Shown in pieces: positions 1 to 10,145 of a stretch of 64,000 bases of DNA. The notes beneath the pieces were generated by a model. That model did no database searches. It saw nothing but the letters and a program-made list of their open reading frames with translations, and had not been told where the DNA came from. How positions within the stretch are numbered: position 1 is the first letter of the stretch; each line of letters begins with the position of its first letter. The stretch comes from CAYWNA01 sp964459305 (GTDB lineage Bacteria > Planctomycetota > Planctomycetia > Pirellulales > Pirellulaceae): contig CAYWNA010000005.1 of assembly GCA_964459305.1 (NCBI GenBank), forward strand, positions 62,001-126,000, in the 5' to 3' direction. The translations under genes were made by a program, and so were the position numbers.

Positions 1-1044
1 CCGCCTGCGGCGGTCTCGGTGGTGTTTGGGGACGAGGCGTTTCTGAAGCGGCGTGCACTGAAACAGCTTCGCCGCGACGTACTCGACGATGACGAGTCGC
101 CGTTTCAGTCGTTCGAAGGCGAATCTGCCGAGTGGCGTGACGTGGCGGACGAGCTTTCGACGCTGTCGCTGTTCGGCGGCGGCCGTCGTTTGGCCGTGGT
201 CGATGATGCGGACGGCTTTGTCACGAAATACCGCGGCCGGCTGGAGGATTACGTAGGTCGTCCGAAATCCAGTGGTGTCTTGGTGCTGAACGTCACGGCC
301 TGGCAAAGCAACACGCGGTTGTATCAGGCGATCGACGAGCATGGTTTACAGATCGATTGCCGCCCACCCCAAAAAGCGATCGGCAAACGCAAGGTACTCG
401 ACGCGGACCGATTGAAACGCTGGCTGGTATCGTGGTGCAAGAAGGCGCATGATGCAACATTGGCTCCGGCGGCGGCTGACTTGCTGTTGGAACTGGTCGG
501 GGCCGAATTCGGCTTGTTAGATCAAGAGTTGGCCAAGCTGGCGTTGTTTGCCGGGTTGGGTGGAGATATCACCCCGGAAATGGTCCGCGACGTCGTCGGG
601 GGCTGGCAAACCAAGACGACTTGGGACCTGTTGGATGCTGCGTGCGACGGCGATGCAGGCGACGCACTCGCTCAGCTTGACCGCTTGCTACAATCTGGCA
701 CGAATGCCTTGGCACTGTTCGGCCAGTTCTCCTGGTCGCTGCGACGTTTTGCCGCAGCCACTCGCATCTTTCAACGCGCCGAGCGTGCGGGCCGTCGAAT
801 CGGTCTGCGTCCAGCTCTGGAGCAGGCGGGATTTCGCCCGTGGCCCAAAGGAGCGTTGGAGAAGGCGGAACGACAACTGAGGCAGTTGGGCCGCCACCGG
901 GCGGCACAGATGTACCACTGGCTTCTAGAGGCCGATCTGGCGATGAAAGGCAGCCATTCCGCGCCTCATCGCGCGCGCTTTGTCCTTGAAAAGCTATTGC
1001 TGCGGATGGCGAAGCAGGCCGCATCGAAACCCGCCGGGCGGTGA
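1..1044 (+). CDS. holA: DNA polymerase III delta subunit, 5'-truncated by window edge
   Basis: The delta subunit of the clamp-loader complex, which opens the beta sliding clamp during replication. The frame is open back to base 1 and reads into a VFGDEAFLKRRAL stretch, the usual N-terminal 'GdE.fl' region of HolA, so the true start probably lies just upstream; the tandem GTG codons at 19 and 22 fall inside this conserved region and are less likely starts. The middle (GGDITPEMVRDVVG, then TWDLLDAACDGDAGDALAQLDRLL) and the C-terminal helical part (LFGQFSWSLRRF) match the family's AAA+ lid and collar domains. About 347 residues are visible, which is nearly a full-length subunit. It ends one base before the convergent DUF2062 gene. 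Confidence 0.9.
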   Translation, partial: PPAAVSVVFGDEAFLKRRALKQLRRDVLDDDESPFQSFEGESAEWRDVADELSTLSLFGGGRRLAVVDDADGFVTKYRGRLEDYVGRPKSSGVLVLNVTAWQSNTRLYQAIDEHGLQIDCRPPQKAIGKRKVLDADRLKRWLVSWCKKAHDATLAPAAADLLLELVGAEFGLLDQELAKLALFAGLGGDITPEMVRDVVGGWQTKTTWDLLDAACDGDAGDALAQLDRLLQSGTNALALFGQFSWSLRRFAAATRIFQRAERAGRRIGLRPALEQAGFRPWPKGALEKAERQLRQLGRHRAAQMYHWLLEADLAMKGSHSAPHRARFVLEKLLLRMAKQAASKPAGR

Positions 1045-1045
1045 G

Positions 1046-1642
1046 TTATGCTTTGCCCGACGGCGATGCGGGCTCATCGGAGATCGCCGACGGCGGCATC
1101 GGCTGGCCCCAACGTTTCATCCGATAGCCATAGATGGCGTAGTACGAGATGTAGTAGGTGGCGTAGCCAACGAGTGCTGCGACCACCAGACTGCCCACCC
1201 ACAGCGGTGCCGCGACTTCCATGAAGCGCTGCCAGTAGAAGCCCGCTTGCGACCACCACGGCCCCGCGGGGTGCCCGATTTCGTCCCACCAGCCGGATTC
1301 CACGCCGTCCTGAAGCAAGACCAAACGACCAATGCGGTAGCACACGTAGAAAATCGGTACAATCGTCGCGGGGTTGGAAATCCATACAAGGGGAAGGCCG
1401 ACCACCTTGTTCGCCCGCAGCAGCCAGGCGAAAAACACGACCAAGGCCATCTGAAAGCCAACGGTCGGTGTGAATGTGATGAACATTCCGATCGCCAGCC
1501 CCATCGCCAGGCGGTGCGGCGGATCGTCAGCGTGGAGGATGGTGTGAAAAACGAAACGCCGGACTCGCCGTTTGAGTAGACGGAATCGGGCACGCAAGTG
1601 GCGGTTCATTCTACGTGTACAAGGGTTTATCGAGGAAATCAA
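1046..1642 (-). CDS. DUF2062 domain membrane protein
   Basis: A 198-residue inner-membrane protein of the DUF2062 family, whose biochemical role is unknown. The hallmark segment is HRLAMGLAIGMFITFTPTVG followed by WISNPATIVPIFYVCYRIG; the family typically has GxxiGxFiGf.P..G and NP motifs between hydrophobic helices. Three or four membrane segments are visible (about residues 48-80, 87-107 and 150-175). The TTG at 1642 is chosen as start because a GGAGG lies nine bases upstream on the minus strand; an ATG twelve codons in (1609) has no comparable ribosome site. The gene is convergent with holA and divergent from the operon beginning at 1812. Confidence 0.75.
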   Translation of the reverse strand: MISSINPCTRRMNRHLRARFRLLKRRVRRFVFHTILHADDPPHRLAMGLAIGMFITFTPTVGFQMALVVFFAWLLRANKVVGLPLVWISNPATIVPIFYVCYRIGRLVLLQDGVESGWWDEIGHPAGPWWSQAGFYWQRFMEVAAPLWVGSLVVAALVGYATYYISYYAIYGYRMKRWGQPMPPSAISDEPASPSGKA

Positions 1643-1811
1643 AGGGCAGTTCCTCCAGGGGCGGCCAAATGCTCCTTGGGTTTATCGACATTTCCCCCCG
1701 GATAACATAAGCTGGCTGAAACAGCATTCCCCGGAACGACGTCTAACCTCGCGATTCGCGGGTCGGCGCTCCGCAAGTATCCCCGCCGAGTTGGCACATC
1801 GTCAATAGCTA

Positions 1812-2966
1812 ATGAAACGCACGATCGTTGTTTGGTTGATTATCGGCCTGTCTGTATCGTCGCGGAACGCGATGGCCGAGGGCGAATGGGAAATCACGCT
1901 CGAAAGCGACCAGGCGCTCGAACGTGGTCTGGATTGGCTCGAACGCAACCAGGGAACCGAGGGGAACTGGAGTTCTAATGATCTGGGCTTGGTCAGCCTG
2001 GGCGCTTTGGCGTTCATGGCAACCGGCAACGGGCCCGGACGGGGGCGGTACGGTCGTACCATCCAGCGGGCGCTGGACTACGTGATGGACAACGCCAAAC
2101 CGTCCGGATTGCTGAACATGTCCCACCAGCAGCGCGACATGTACAACCACGGGCTGTCGACCTTCGTGTTGGGACAGGCCCATGGCATGACCACGACGCG
2201 CGATCGCCGTTTGAACAAGGTGCTGGATCGGGCCCTCAGATTGATCGCCAATACCCAGGCCGAAGACGGCGGATGGGACTATCGAGCCAGGCGACAACCG
2301 CTTGGGCATGATCTCAGCCTGGCCGTGATGCAAGCCAAAGCACTGCGCAGCGCAATGGACAGCGGATTAGAAGTCCCACCCGAAGTGATCGACTTGGCCA
2401 TCCAAAGCGTTCGCGAACATTACTGTCCCTCGGGCGGGCGCCGGACCGTGCCTGAATCCGAACAGAGAAGGCTCCCAGGCCAGTTCACGTATGCCAAAGG
2501 CGGCCGAGGTGGGACTACGGCGATGGCTGCGGCGGGAGTCGTGTGCTTGCAGGAATTCGGCCAGTACGACGACTGGCGAATTTCGAAGAACATGGATTTC
2601 ATCGTTGAGCGAATCAGACGAATGCGCGAAGCCCGTCGTCGCGACGGCACAATGCCGTTTGATGCGTACACGCTATACTACGTCGGCCAAACGCTATACC
2701 AGGTGGGCGGCGAAGCCTGGGAGGAGTGTTATCCGATTCTGCGCGACTACCTGGTGGATTCGCAGATTCTCAACAGCAACGACGCTTCACAACACGGCTG
2801 CTGGCACGACAAGGGCGGAAGCGGTGGCGGTCGCGTGGGAGGCGAGCCCGGCGATTTGTTCGGGACCGCAGTGGCCTGCTTCGTGTTGGCGATTCCGAAC
2901 CGATACCTGCCGATCCTGCAGGAGGGAAAAATCGAGAGTCTCCTACAAGAACGCGGAGAACGCTAG
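1812..2966 (+). CDS. Secreted prenyltransferase/squalene-oxidase repeat protein
   Basis: A 384-residue protein with a signal peptide (about residues 1-22, cleaved after SRNAMA) and an alpha/alpha-barrel built of prenyltransferase-type repeats. Repeat signatures are NQGTEGNWSS near residue 50 and TQAEDGGWDYR near residue 150, matching the QxxdGgW pattern of squalene cyclase and prenyltransferase beta repeats. There is no DxDD cyclase motif or zinc site that I can identify, so an enzymatic role is not supported; planctomycete relatives are usually annotated only by fold. It is the first gene of a tightly packed operon: its TAG stop directly abuts the ATG of the BatA-type gene. This suggests that it works with the two VWA proteins downstream, probably outside the cytoplasm. 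Confidence 0.75.
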   Translation: MKRTIVVWLIIGLSVSSRNAMAEGEWEITLESDQALERGLDWLERNQGTEGNWSSNDLGLVSLGALAFMATGNGPGRGRYGRTIQRALDYVMDNAKPSGLLNMSHQQRDMYNHGLSTFVLGQAHGMTTTRDRRLNKVLDRALRLIANTQAEDGGWDYRARRQPLGHDLSLAVMQAKALRSAMDSGLEVPPEVIDLAIQSVREHYCPSGGRRTVPESEQRRLPGQFTYAKGGRGGTTAMAAAGVVCLQEFGQYDDWRISKNMDFIVERIRRMREARRRDGTMPFDAYTLYYVGQTLYQVGGEAWEECYPILRDYLVDSQILNSNDASQHGCWHDKGGSGGGRVGGEPGDLFGTAVACFVLAIPNRYLPILQEGKIESLLQERGER

Positions 2967-5531
2967 ATGACCTTCCTGCCCTCGCTCGCCGTTTGGCCGT
3001 TTGCCGTCGCCGGACTGATCGCTGCGGCTGGACCGATCATCATCCATCTGCTCAACCGTCGGCGATACCGAACCGTTCACTGGGGGGCGATGGAGTTCCT
3101 GCGCGAGGCCGTCCAGCGCAATCGGCGCATTCTGCAACTACGGGACCTTCTGTTACTGCTCTTGCGCACCGTGGCCGTGTTGCTGGTCGGCCTTGCCTTG
3201 GCTCAACCCTTTTTTTCCGCCAGCGACGAGACGTTTGACGGTTCCAAACCGTTACACGCGGTGCTTGTGATCGACAACAGCATGAGCATGGGCTACGAGT
3301 CGCTGGAAGGCTCGCTGTTGGACCGCGCAAAAGACCGCGCTCGTCAGTTCATCGACAAGCTGCCGGCGGATAGCCGTGTTTCGGTTGTGCCGCTGTGCGG
3401 ATCCCAATCTGGCTACAGCCCCGACGCAATAGCAAAGGAGACCGCGCTCGAGTCACTTGATGGTATCGAAGCGGTCGATCGTTCGGCCAGCGTACAGCGA
3501 GCCGTGAACGAAGCCCGCAAAGCATGCGAATCCGGCCCGGCGCTTTCCAAGCGAATCGTGTTTTTCAGCGATCAGCAGGCTTCCAACTGGCAGGACCTGG
3601 CTCGGCCCGATCAATTCCGCAAAGTGCCATCGTGGCAGGTGGTGGATGTTTCGCATCGCGAGTGGGAGAACACGTGGATTTCCGACTTGCGGATCCAAGA
3701 CGGTGTGGCCGATGTCGAGACGCCGACAACGTTCATTGTCGAATTGCGGCATCAGGGAGCGGGGCCGCGCCACGACGTTCAGGTAACGTTGACCGTGGAC
3801 GACGTCGAAGCCGCGTCCAAGACGATGACGATCGAACCGGGACTGGGCGCGCGGGAGGTGTCATTCGAGCACGTCTTTAACTCGTACCGCCCTGAACCGG
3901 GACGGCCGGTCTCGGTCCCAGTCCGGGCATCGATCACACCGGACCGGTTGCCAGCGGACGACCAGCGTCATCTGATCGTGCACGTCGTTGCCGCTTTGCC
4001 AGTCGTCTTCGTCGATCAGTATGGTGCCGACGAAGAGGACTCGAGCCGGAATCGATTGGGCGAAACTCGTCACCTGCGCAAGCTGCTGGCGCCGGTCACC
4101 AGCCGCACTGAATCGCCACGGCAACTCGTCAGGATCCGCCACATCAAGCTTGGTCAGCTGGATCAGGAGATCCTGGTAGACGCGCGATTGGTGGTGATTG
4201 CTGGCCTTGCCGATCCTGGATCGAAGGTACCGCTTCTGCGCGAGTACTTGGAGCAGGGCGGACAACTGTTGATCGCCGCTGGCGGAGACTACGACCCGGC
4301 GACGGGTTCGGGGTTTGATCCTAAACGATGGACCGATGCGGCATGGCTCGACGGTGCGGGCATCCTCCCGGCGCCTCTTCTGCCCAATCCGCTCGGTGCA
4401 ACGCCGCTGGAAGTGAGCGGCGAATTGAAACCGTTTTTTCTATCGTATGAAAGCCTAGGCTCGCACTATTTCTTTCAATTGGCCGGTCTGGGCGAGAGTG
4501 AACTCATGGACCTGTACGCCGAGCCGTTTTTCTTCAAAGCGGTTCAAGCGGATTTGAGTGCCGAAGCGATGCAGATGTTGCACCAGACTGAAATGGCTCG
4601 CATTGACGCGGATTTTCGATTCTTGGCCGAGGCTGTCCAGCGCGGCCGCCAGTATGCAAGGCAAGAAGTGGACGGCAAGCTGAGCGAGGAGGAAGAGACG
4701 GGGCGGCGCAAGGACGAGTTGCGGCTACGGCAAATGCGCCCGCACTGGCTACTGTGGAAGGGCGAATCAGTCGACGCCGAAGGGATCGAACTGCCCGAAG
4801 ATCCCGGCCGGCTTGAACGCAGGCTTTCCGAACTTGCCGCAAGAACTCGCCCACGTGTTCTGGCCAGGTTCGACAATCCGGAACGGTCGCCCTACCTTGT
4901 GGAAAGGAAAATCGGCCGTGGTACCGTGTTGTTCGTTTCCAGCGGCTTGCTCTCCGACTGGAATACCTTGCCGAAGACTAACACGTTTCTGATCTTCGAC
5001 CGTATTCTGCGGAGCATGATCCAATCGACATTGCCGCAGCGCAACTTCCCGGCCCAGGAGCGGATCACCTTGCCGCTACCGACAACCGACCGTGAGGTCA
5101 CCGTGGCCCTGCGGCGCCCAGGCCGGGAAGACGACCCGGAGATCCTCGACACGGGATTCATCGGCAAGGAGCAACTCGGTTTCAGCATTCAATCCCCGTT
5201 CACCCGGGGTATTTATCGCGTGGCGACATACCGCCCCCAGGCCGACGGCGCCGATGCTGCCGAACAGACGTCATGGGAAGTTCCTCTGGCGATCAACGGC
5301 GAAGCCATCGAGTCGGAAGTGAGGCCTTTCACGCGAGAGCAGTTCGAGACGCGGGTGGGCAGCGCCAATGTTCGATGGGTCGGACCGGAGGAGGACATCA
5401 GCTTGGCAGGTTCCCAGATACGCGGCCAGAACTCCTGGTGGTGGCTGGTTTTGGGCATTCTGATATTCCTTGGCGCAGAGTTGGCCATCCTGGCCCAACC
5501 CGTGCTCAGGAGTCGGCAAATCACACGATAA
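2967..5531 (+). CDS. BatA-domain VWA membrane protein
   Basis: An 854-residue membrane protein. Residues 1-85 form the BatA-type N-terminal domain: two membrane segments around the HLLNRRRYRTVHWGAMEFL signature. A von Willebrand A domain follows, with a complete MIDAS start (DNSMS, residues 103-107), then a long extracytoplasmic region and a final membrane helix (WWWLVLGILIFLGAELAIL) before the C-terminus. BatA proteins usually sit with a MoxR ATPase and a DUF58 protein and are thought to act as metal-dependent chaperones or assembly factors. Here neither partner is present. Translation is coupled: the start codon follows the upstream stop without a gap, and the stop TAA shares a base with the next ATG. 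The upstream gene's end supplies a GGAGA ribosome site. Confidence 0.85.
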   Translation: MTFLPSLAVWPFAVAGLIAAAGPIIIHLLNRRRYRTVHWGAMEFLREAVQRNRRILQLRDLLLLLLRTVAVLLVGLALAQPFFSASDETFDGSKPLHAVLVIDNSMSMGYESLEGSLLDRAKDRARQFIDKLPADSRVSVVPLCGSQSGYSPDAIAKETALESLDGIEAVDRSASVQRAVNEARKACESGPALSKRIVFFSDQQASNWQDLARPDQFRKVPSWQVVDVSHREWENTWISDLRIQDGVADVETPTTFIVELRHQGAGPRHDVQVTLTVDDVEAASKTMTIEPGLGAREVSFEHVFNSYRPEPGRPVSVPVRASITPDRLPADDQRHLIVHVVAALPVVFVDQYGADEEDSSRNRLGETRHLRKLLAPVTSRTESPRQLVRIRHIKLGQLDQEILVDARLVVIAGLADPGSKVPLLREYLEQGGQLLIAAGGDYDPATGSGFDPKRWTDAAWLDGAGILPAPLLPNPLGATPLEVSGELKPFFLSYESLGSHYFFQLAGLGESELMDLYAEPFFFKAVQADLSAEAMQMLHQTEMARIDADFRFLAEAVQRGRQYARQEVDGKLSEEEETGRRKDELRLRQMRPHWLLWKGESVDAEGIELPEDPGRLERRLSELAARTRPRVLARFDNPERSPYLVERKIGRGTVLFVSSGLLSDWNTLPKTNTFLIFDRILRSMIQSTLPQRNFPAQERITLPLPTTDREVTVALRRPGREDDPEILDTGFIGKEQLGFSIQSPFTRGIYRVATYRPQADGADAAEQTSWEVPLAINGEAIESEVRPFTREQFETRVGSANVRWVGPEEDISLAGSQIRGQNSWWWLVLGILIFLGAELAILAQPVLRSRQITR

Positions 5532-7993
5532 TGACAGAAGCTCTCGGTTGGTTACTCGGTTTGAGAAACGTCACCTCGATCGACCAGATCGCGCCGTCGT
5601 TGTCTGCGCCGTGGGCGGTGGGAGGATCGTTCTGGGTGTTCTTCGGCGTCGTGTGCCTGTTTATCGTCTCCGTGCTGTTCTATATCAGGTGTCAACATCG
5701 CGGTTCCCTGACGGCGCGGGCGGCCTTGGGCGGGAGTCGCGGGCTGTTGCTTGCGCTGCTGTTCATCACGCTTGCGAATCCGGTTCTGAAAGTATCGCTG
5801 ACAAATTCTCAGCGTCCTTTGCTGTATATGGTGTTCGACGGTACGGACAGTATGGCGATCGAGGACGACCTATCGGAGAGGCAGCGAGACGCGCTTGCAC
5901 AAGCAGTCGGCCTGATGACGACAGATGGCGAAGCGAACAACATCTCCCGTATCGCGTATGCCCAGGCGCTGTTGCGCAAGCAAGAGCGTAACCTGTTGAC
6001 GCGAATGCGCGAGGAGAAGAACTACCGCGTCGAGGCATTTCTGTTCGATGGAAACACGACCAGCCAACTCCGCAAACTCGACTTGAACAACTCCGGCAAG
6101 GGCGATCTCGATCCACGCCATATTGCCAGTCGGCTAACCACCAAAGGGCAAGTCACAGCGCTGGGCACTGTGTTGAACGACGTGGGCCAGCAATTCGGCG
6201 CCGGCAATCTGGCGGGAGTGGTCATGTTCAGCGATTTCGCACATAACTCGGGCATCGCACCGCTCGGCAATCAAAGCGGGCGTGGCCGGTCGCCTGCAGG
6301 CAACCTCGGCGTGCCGATCTATACCGTCGGCATCGGCGCGACCGAGACGATCGATCTGGCGGTTGACCTGCAGACCGATCCGAAGATGAAACGAGCCGAG
6401 AGAACAAACATCACGGCAAAACTGCGTCAGAGCGGCTTGCAGGATCAGGTTGTCACGGTCGAGGTTACGGCAAGGGGCGAGTCCGATGTCGGCGGGGCAG
6501 TGGAAATCCCCGTAGGGCAGAAGACGCTGTCGCTGGCGTCGCCCATTGAAACGGTCGATTTCCCGTTCACGCCAACGGGCGCCGGACGGTTCCAATTTGT
6601 CGCTCGCGTCGAACCGCTTGATGGCGAAGTCGTGAAAGAAAACAACCAAGTGACTCGCGAAGTGAACATCATCGACGACTACTTGCGATTGATGTACGTT
6701 GCGTACGAACCGACGTGGGAATGGCGATTCGTGAAGGAGGTCTTCCATCGAGACAAGCTAATTGGCATGCAAGGCTTTCGCACATACCTGGCGTCATCGG
6801 ATCCTCAAGTGCGCGAATCGAACACCCTTTTTGTACCTACGCTGACGCCCAAACGAAGCGAGTTCTTTTCCAACGATGTCATCTTCCTGGGCGACATGCC
6901 CCGCGGCGCCATCAGCGACCGTTTTTACCAGATGGCCAAGGAATTTGTGGGCCAGTTTGGCGGCGGTTTGGTCGTCATCGCCGGACCCCGGTTTGGCCCG
7001 GCGGAACTGGACGGCACGCCGCTGGAAGACATGCTGCCCGTGATTGTCGATCCAGACGCTCGCCTTCGTGACGAACGGCCATTTCGGCTGCGGTTGACAC
7101 CTCATGCCGCGCGTTATCCGTTCATGCAAATGGGGGATACTGAGGCGGAGAGTGTCAAAGCGTGGAATAACCTGCGGCTGCTGCCTTGGTATCAGCCCGT
7201 GGCCCAACTTCAGGAGCAGGGCTACGCATTAGCCGAGCACTCGACCGACACGTGCCGCGACGGCAAGACGCCTCAGCCGCTGATCGCCATCCGGCCCTAC
7301 GGTGCGGGCGAAGTTGTATATCTGGGCTTTAACGAAATGTGGCGACTGCGGCGCATGTATGGCGAACGGTATTACCGCACGTTCTGGTCCCAGATGATCT
7401 ATCGCCTGGGCATGAGCCACGCTTTGGGTAGCGAGAAACGATTCGTGGTGCGCACGGACCGCCAAAGCTACCGGGCCGAACAACAAGCGACGCTTACCAT
7501 CGAAGCTTACGATGAGAATTTCGAACCCCTCACTGGCGAAGAATTGCCAGATCGAACGCTATCTGCGGAACTGACGATTCCCGGAAGAGGCTCCATTGCG
7601 GGCACGGTGCGGGATATCGCCATCCCGCTGCTGCGCAAAGGCGTTTTCGAGGCTCGCATACCCGTGTACGCGCCGGGTGAGTACCAGATCCGCGTCACGG
7701 ACCCGATTGCCGGTCGGTTCAGCGAAGTGAGGTTCGACGTCACCGACCTGTCCGCCGAACGACGAAGTGGAGTCCGAAACATCCGGCTCCAGGAGCAATT
7801 GGCTGCGGATACGAACGGGAAATCCTACGACTTGACGACGGTTTCGAATCTGGCCGACGATTTGCAGTTGGAATCGATTACCGAGAGTTTCACCCGCAAT
7901 CGACCGCTTTGGAGCACGCCCTTGTGGTTTATTGCCTTAGTTGGGTTGATGTTGGGAGAATGGCTTATCAGAAAGATGATCAATCTAGCATGA
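5531..7993 (+). CDS. VWA / glutamine-amidotransferase-like membrane protein
   Basis: An 820-residue protein taken to start at ATG 5531, which overlaps the previous stop by one base; the same frame is open further upstream, but that extension lies wholly inside the previous gene. Residues 30-55 and 65-90 form two membrane helices. A VWA-like domain then begins with the MIDAS variant DGTDS (about residues 103-107), where Thr replaces the first Ser. Further on is a segment resembling a class I glutamine amidotransferase-like fold (GGGLVVIAGPRFGPAELDGTP, shortened here) that is common in planctomycete members of this family. It ends in a C-terminal membrane helix. The stop overlaps the following ATG (ATGA). 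The function is unknown; operon position implies a complex with the BatA protein. Confidence 0.8.
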   Translation: MTEALGWLLGLRNVTSIDQIAPSLSAPWAVGGSFWVFFGVVCLFIVSVLFYIRCQHRGSLTARAALGGSRGLLLALLFITLANPVLKVSLTNSQRPLLYMVFDGTDSMAIEDDLSERQRDALAQAVGLMTTDGEANNISRIAYAQALLRKQERNLLTRMREEKNYRVEAFLFDGNTTSQLRKLDLNNSGKGDLDPRHIASRLTTKGQVTALGTVLNDVGQQFGAGNLAGVVMFSDFAHNSGIAPLGNQSGRGRSPAGNLGVPIYTVGIGATETIDLAVDLQTDPKMKRAERTNITAKLRQSGLQDQVVTVEVTARGESDVGGAVEIPVGQKTLSLASPIETVDFPFTPTGAGRFQFVARVEPLDGEVVKENNQVTREVNIIDDYLRLMYVAYEPTWEWRFVKEVFHRDKLIGMQGFRTYLASSDPQVRESNTLFVPTLTPKRSEFFSNDVIFLGDMPRGAISDRFYQMAKEFVGQFGGGLVVIAGPRFGPAELDGTPLEDMLPVIVDPDARLRDERPFRLRLTPHAARYPFMQMGDTEAESVKAWNNLRLLPWYQPVAQLQEQGYALAEHSTDTCRDGKTPQPLIAIRPYGAGEVVYLGFNEMWRLRRMYGERYYRTFWSQMIYRLGMSHALGSEKRFVVRTDRQSYRAEQQATLTIEAYDENFEPLTGEELPDRTLSAELTIPGRGSIAGTVRDIAIPLLRKGVFEARIPVYAPGEYQIRVTDPIAGRFSEVRFDVTDLSAERRSGVRNIRLQEQLAADTNGKSYDLTTVSNLADDLQLESITESFTRNRPLWSTPLWFIALVGLMLGEWLIRKMINLA

Positions 7994-9963
7994 CCAAACT
8001 CACGACTCTTCGCAGACAGCTCGCCGCACTCCGCCGCTGGCGCGGGTTGGCGCGCTGGGCGACGGCTCACGCCGGGCTGCTTATGGCAGCGTTGTGGGTC
8101 TTGGTAGCCGTTTTTGTGATTGACGTTGTTTTCGAGATGGACATCGCACAACGTCTGGTCGTAATGGCCGCGGGGGCGTGTGTGACGGTCTGGGCCTATC
8201 AGCGGTACACATTGCCGCTGTTGGGGACACATGAAGACGAAGTTGAAGTGGCTTTGTTGGTCGAACGACAGCAGCGGATCGATACCGATCTGGTGGCGGC
8301 GTTACAGTTTGAATCGCCCGAAGCCACTGCCTGGGGCTCGCGGCAACTGAAGGACGCCGTCATCGACCGCGTGGCTGGACTGGAACGCACACTTGACGTG
8401 TTCGAAGGCTTTTCTCGCGAACAGATGGCGCGTCGCGGTTCGGTGCTCGTGCTCAGCGCTGCGATCATTGGCGCATTTGTCTTCGCGTATCCCGACTACG
8501 CACGGATCTTCACTCACCGCCTGCTGCTGGGCAAGTCACACTATCCGTCGGCGACGAGAATCGAGCGCGTAATCGTCAATCACCGTTCTGTCTTGTTGCG
8601 CGATCTCGATGGGACTGCGCCGAGCACCGTCAAGAGCGCCGAAAGTCATCCAGTGGCGTTCCTGATCGAGTGCTCGGGCCGGCTGCCGGATCGTGGGGCC
8701 GCCAAGCTGAGTTCCGATCGCGGGCACAAACGGGTTGTCGAGTTGGAGCGGTTGACACTTAACCACCGTCGCCGTCGTCTAGAGGAAGGCGCGACGCGAA
8801 TTCGGCAGGCCGTCGAGAATCGGATTGTGGATGTCGCAGGTCCGTGGGCCGACGAGACGCGCACACTGATACGCTTCGATGCCCCCGAATCAGACGAACT
8901 CGTCGACGAGGCGGGTGTCAATACGGCCAAACTGCTTCAAGCCGCCGATCGGATCGACAAGCGATTGGCATCGTGGCCTGGCGACGCTGATGACAGGGCT
9001 GTGTACGTCGGAAGGCTTGCGCGACTGGTGGACTCGATCAACTATCAACTGTACCTGGGCGACGCTTGGACGGATCCGGCCAAAGTGGACATGATTCCGC
9101 TGCCGGTGGTTGAACCGAGGTTCACGCCCGTTCCGCCCGATTACGCCCAAGCGGCGCCGGTCGCAAACGTCGAACCAAGCGCCCGTCATCTATCTGTGCT
9201 GGAAGGCTCTGAAGTCAAAGTGGCCATCGAATGCACGAACAAGAAGCGGCTGGCGAAAGCCTGGTTGACCGTCACCAGCGAAAGCGAGCCTCGCCGATAT
9301 CGGCTGACCCAACAGGACAACGAAGGCTATCGATGGACACTTGCCGCGCGAGACACGCCGTTTTCGCGGATCGATGATGAACTTCGCTTCGAGATCCAAG
9401 TGACCGACGAGGACGGCCTCCATTTGGAAACGCCAATTCGTGGCTACATCCGCATCCGAGCCGACCGCCCGCCCACTTGCACGGCGGACATCGTTCACCG
9501 AGTGGTATTGCCCACGGCAAAACCAATCATCGAGTACCGCTGTGGCGACGACTACGGAATTGCGCAATTAGCCCTGCACATACAAATCGAACGCGCTCAG
9601 AACGACTCCGACCCGATACGGAACGAGCGACAAACGCTATCGCTGTTGGACAATTCAGAGCCGCTCAATGGCGATATATTGCCGTTGGTCGGCTCCCACG
9701 AACTCGACTTGGCTTCGCTCCAGATCGAACAAGGCGGCTTACTGCAGCCGGCAAGACCAGCCAAAGACGACCGGCTGAAACTGACGCTGGAGGCAATCGA
9801 CTACCGAGGTGAAGCCCCGGGCCAGTCATACATGAGCGATCCCCTTGTCCTGGAGATTTCCGACGAAGCCGGCGTGCTCGCGGCGATCTCAGAAGCGGAC
9901 GAACGCTCCGAACAACGCTTGACCGACATCATCAAACAACAACTCGGCATCGGAAACGAGTGA
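7990..9963 (+). CDS. Large membrane-anchored operon protein (DUF4175-like), function unknown
   Basis: A 657-residue protein read from the ATG at 7990, whose ATGA overlaps the stop of the preceding gene; a longer reading from 7909 would lie inside that gene. It has two hydrophobic helices near the N-terminus (about residues 28-75), a third at about residue 155 (VLVLSAAIIGAFVFAYPDYA), and then a long soluble part with beta-sandwich character (VEPRFTPVPPDYAQAAP; YRCGDDYGIAQLALHI). This layout resembles the DUF4175-type proteins found at the end of BatA/VWA operons in planctomycetes. No catalytic motif is visible. It closes the 1812-9963 operon; the next gene, on the other strand, is unrelated. 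Confidence 0.65.
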   Translation: MTKLTTLRRQLAALRRWRGLARWATAHAGLLMAALWVLVAVFVIDVVFEMDIAQRLVVMAAGACVTVWAYQRYTLPLLGTHEDEVEVALLVERQQRIDTDLVAALQFESPEATAWGSRQLKDAVIDRVAGLERTLDVFEGFSREQMARRGSVLVLSAAIIGAFVFAYPDYARIFTHRLLLGKSHYPSATRIERVIVNHRSVLLRDLDGTAPSTVKSAESHPVAFLIECSGRLPDRGAAKLSSDRGHKRVVELERLTLNHRRRRLEEGATRIRQAVENRIVDVAGPWADETRTLIRFDAPESDELVDEAGVNTAKLLQAADRIDKRLASWPGDADDRAVYVGRLARLVDSINYQLYLGDAWTDPAKVDMIPLPVVEPRFTPVPPDYAQAAPVANVEPSARHLSVLEGSEVKVAIECTNKKRLAKAWLTVTSESEPRRYRLTQQDNEGYRWTLAARDTPFSRIDDELRFEIQVTDEDGLHLETPIRGYIRIRADRPPTCTADIVHRVVLPTAKPIIEYRCGDDYGIAQLALHIQIERAQNDSDPIRNERQTLSLLDNSEPLNGDILPLVGSHELDLASLQIEQGGLLQPARPAKDDRLKLTLEAIDYRGEAPGQSYMSDPLVLEISDEAGVLAAISEADERSEQRLTDIIKQQLGIGNE

Positions 9964-10145
9964 GAACAAAGCCTAGGCATGAATTGGCATGCCGTTCTCG
10001 CGAGGCCATGTCCTTACCCACGTTCAGACCCCAAGCCGCCGCGCTTCACGCAGGCTGTCCATGGCTTTCAGCCTGAAAAGAGCAGTACATCCGCCAACGC
10101 CCGATGCCCAGAGTTCATATCGGGGCGTGCTTTTCCGATCAAGCG

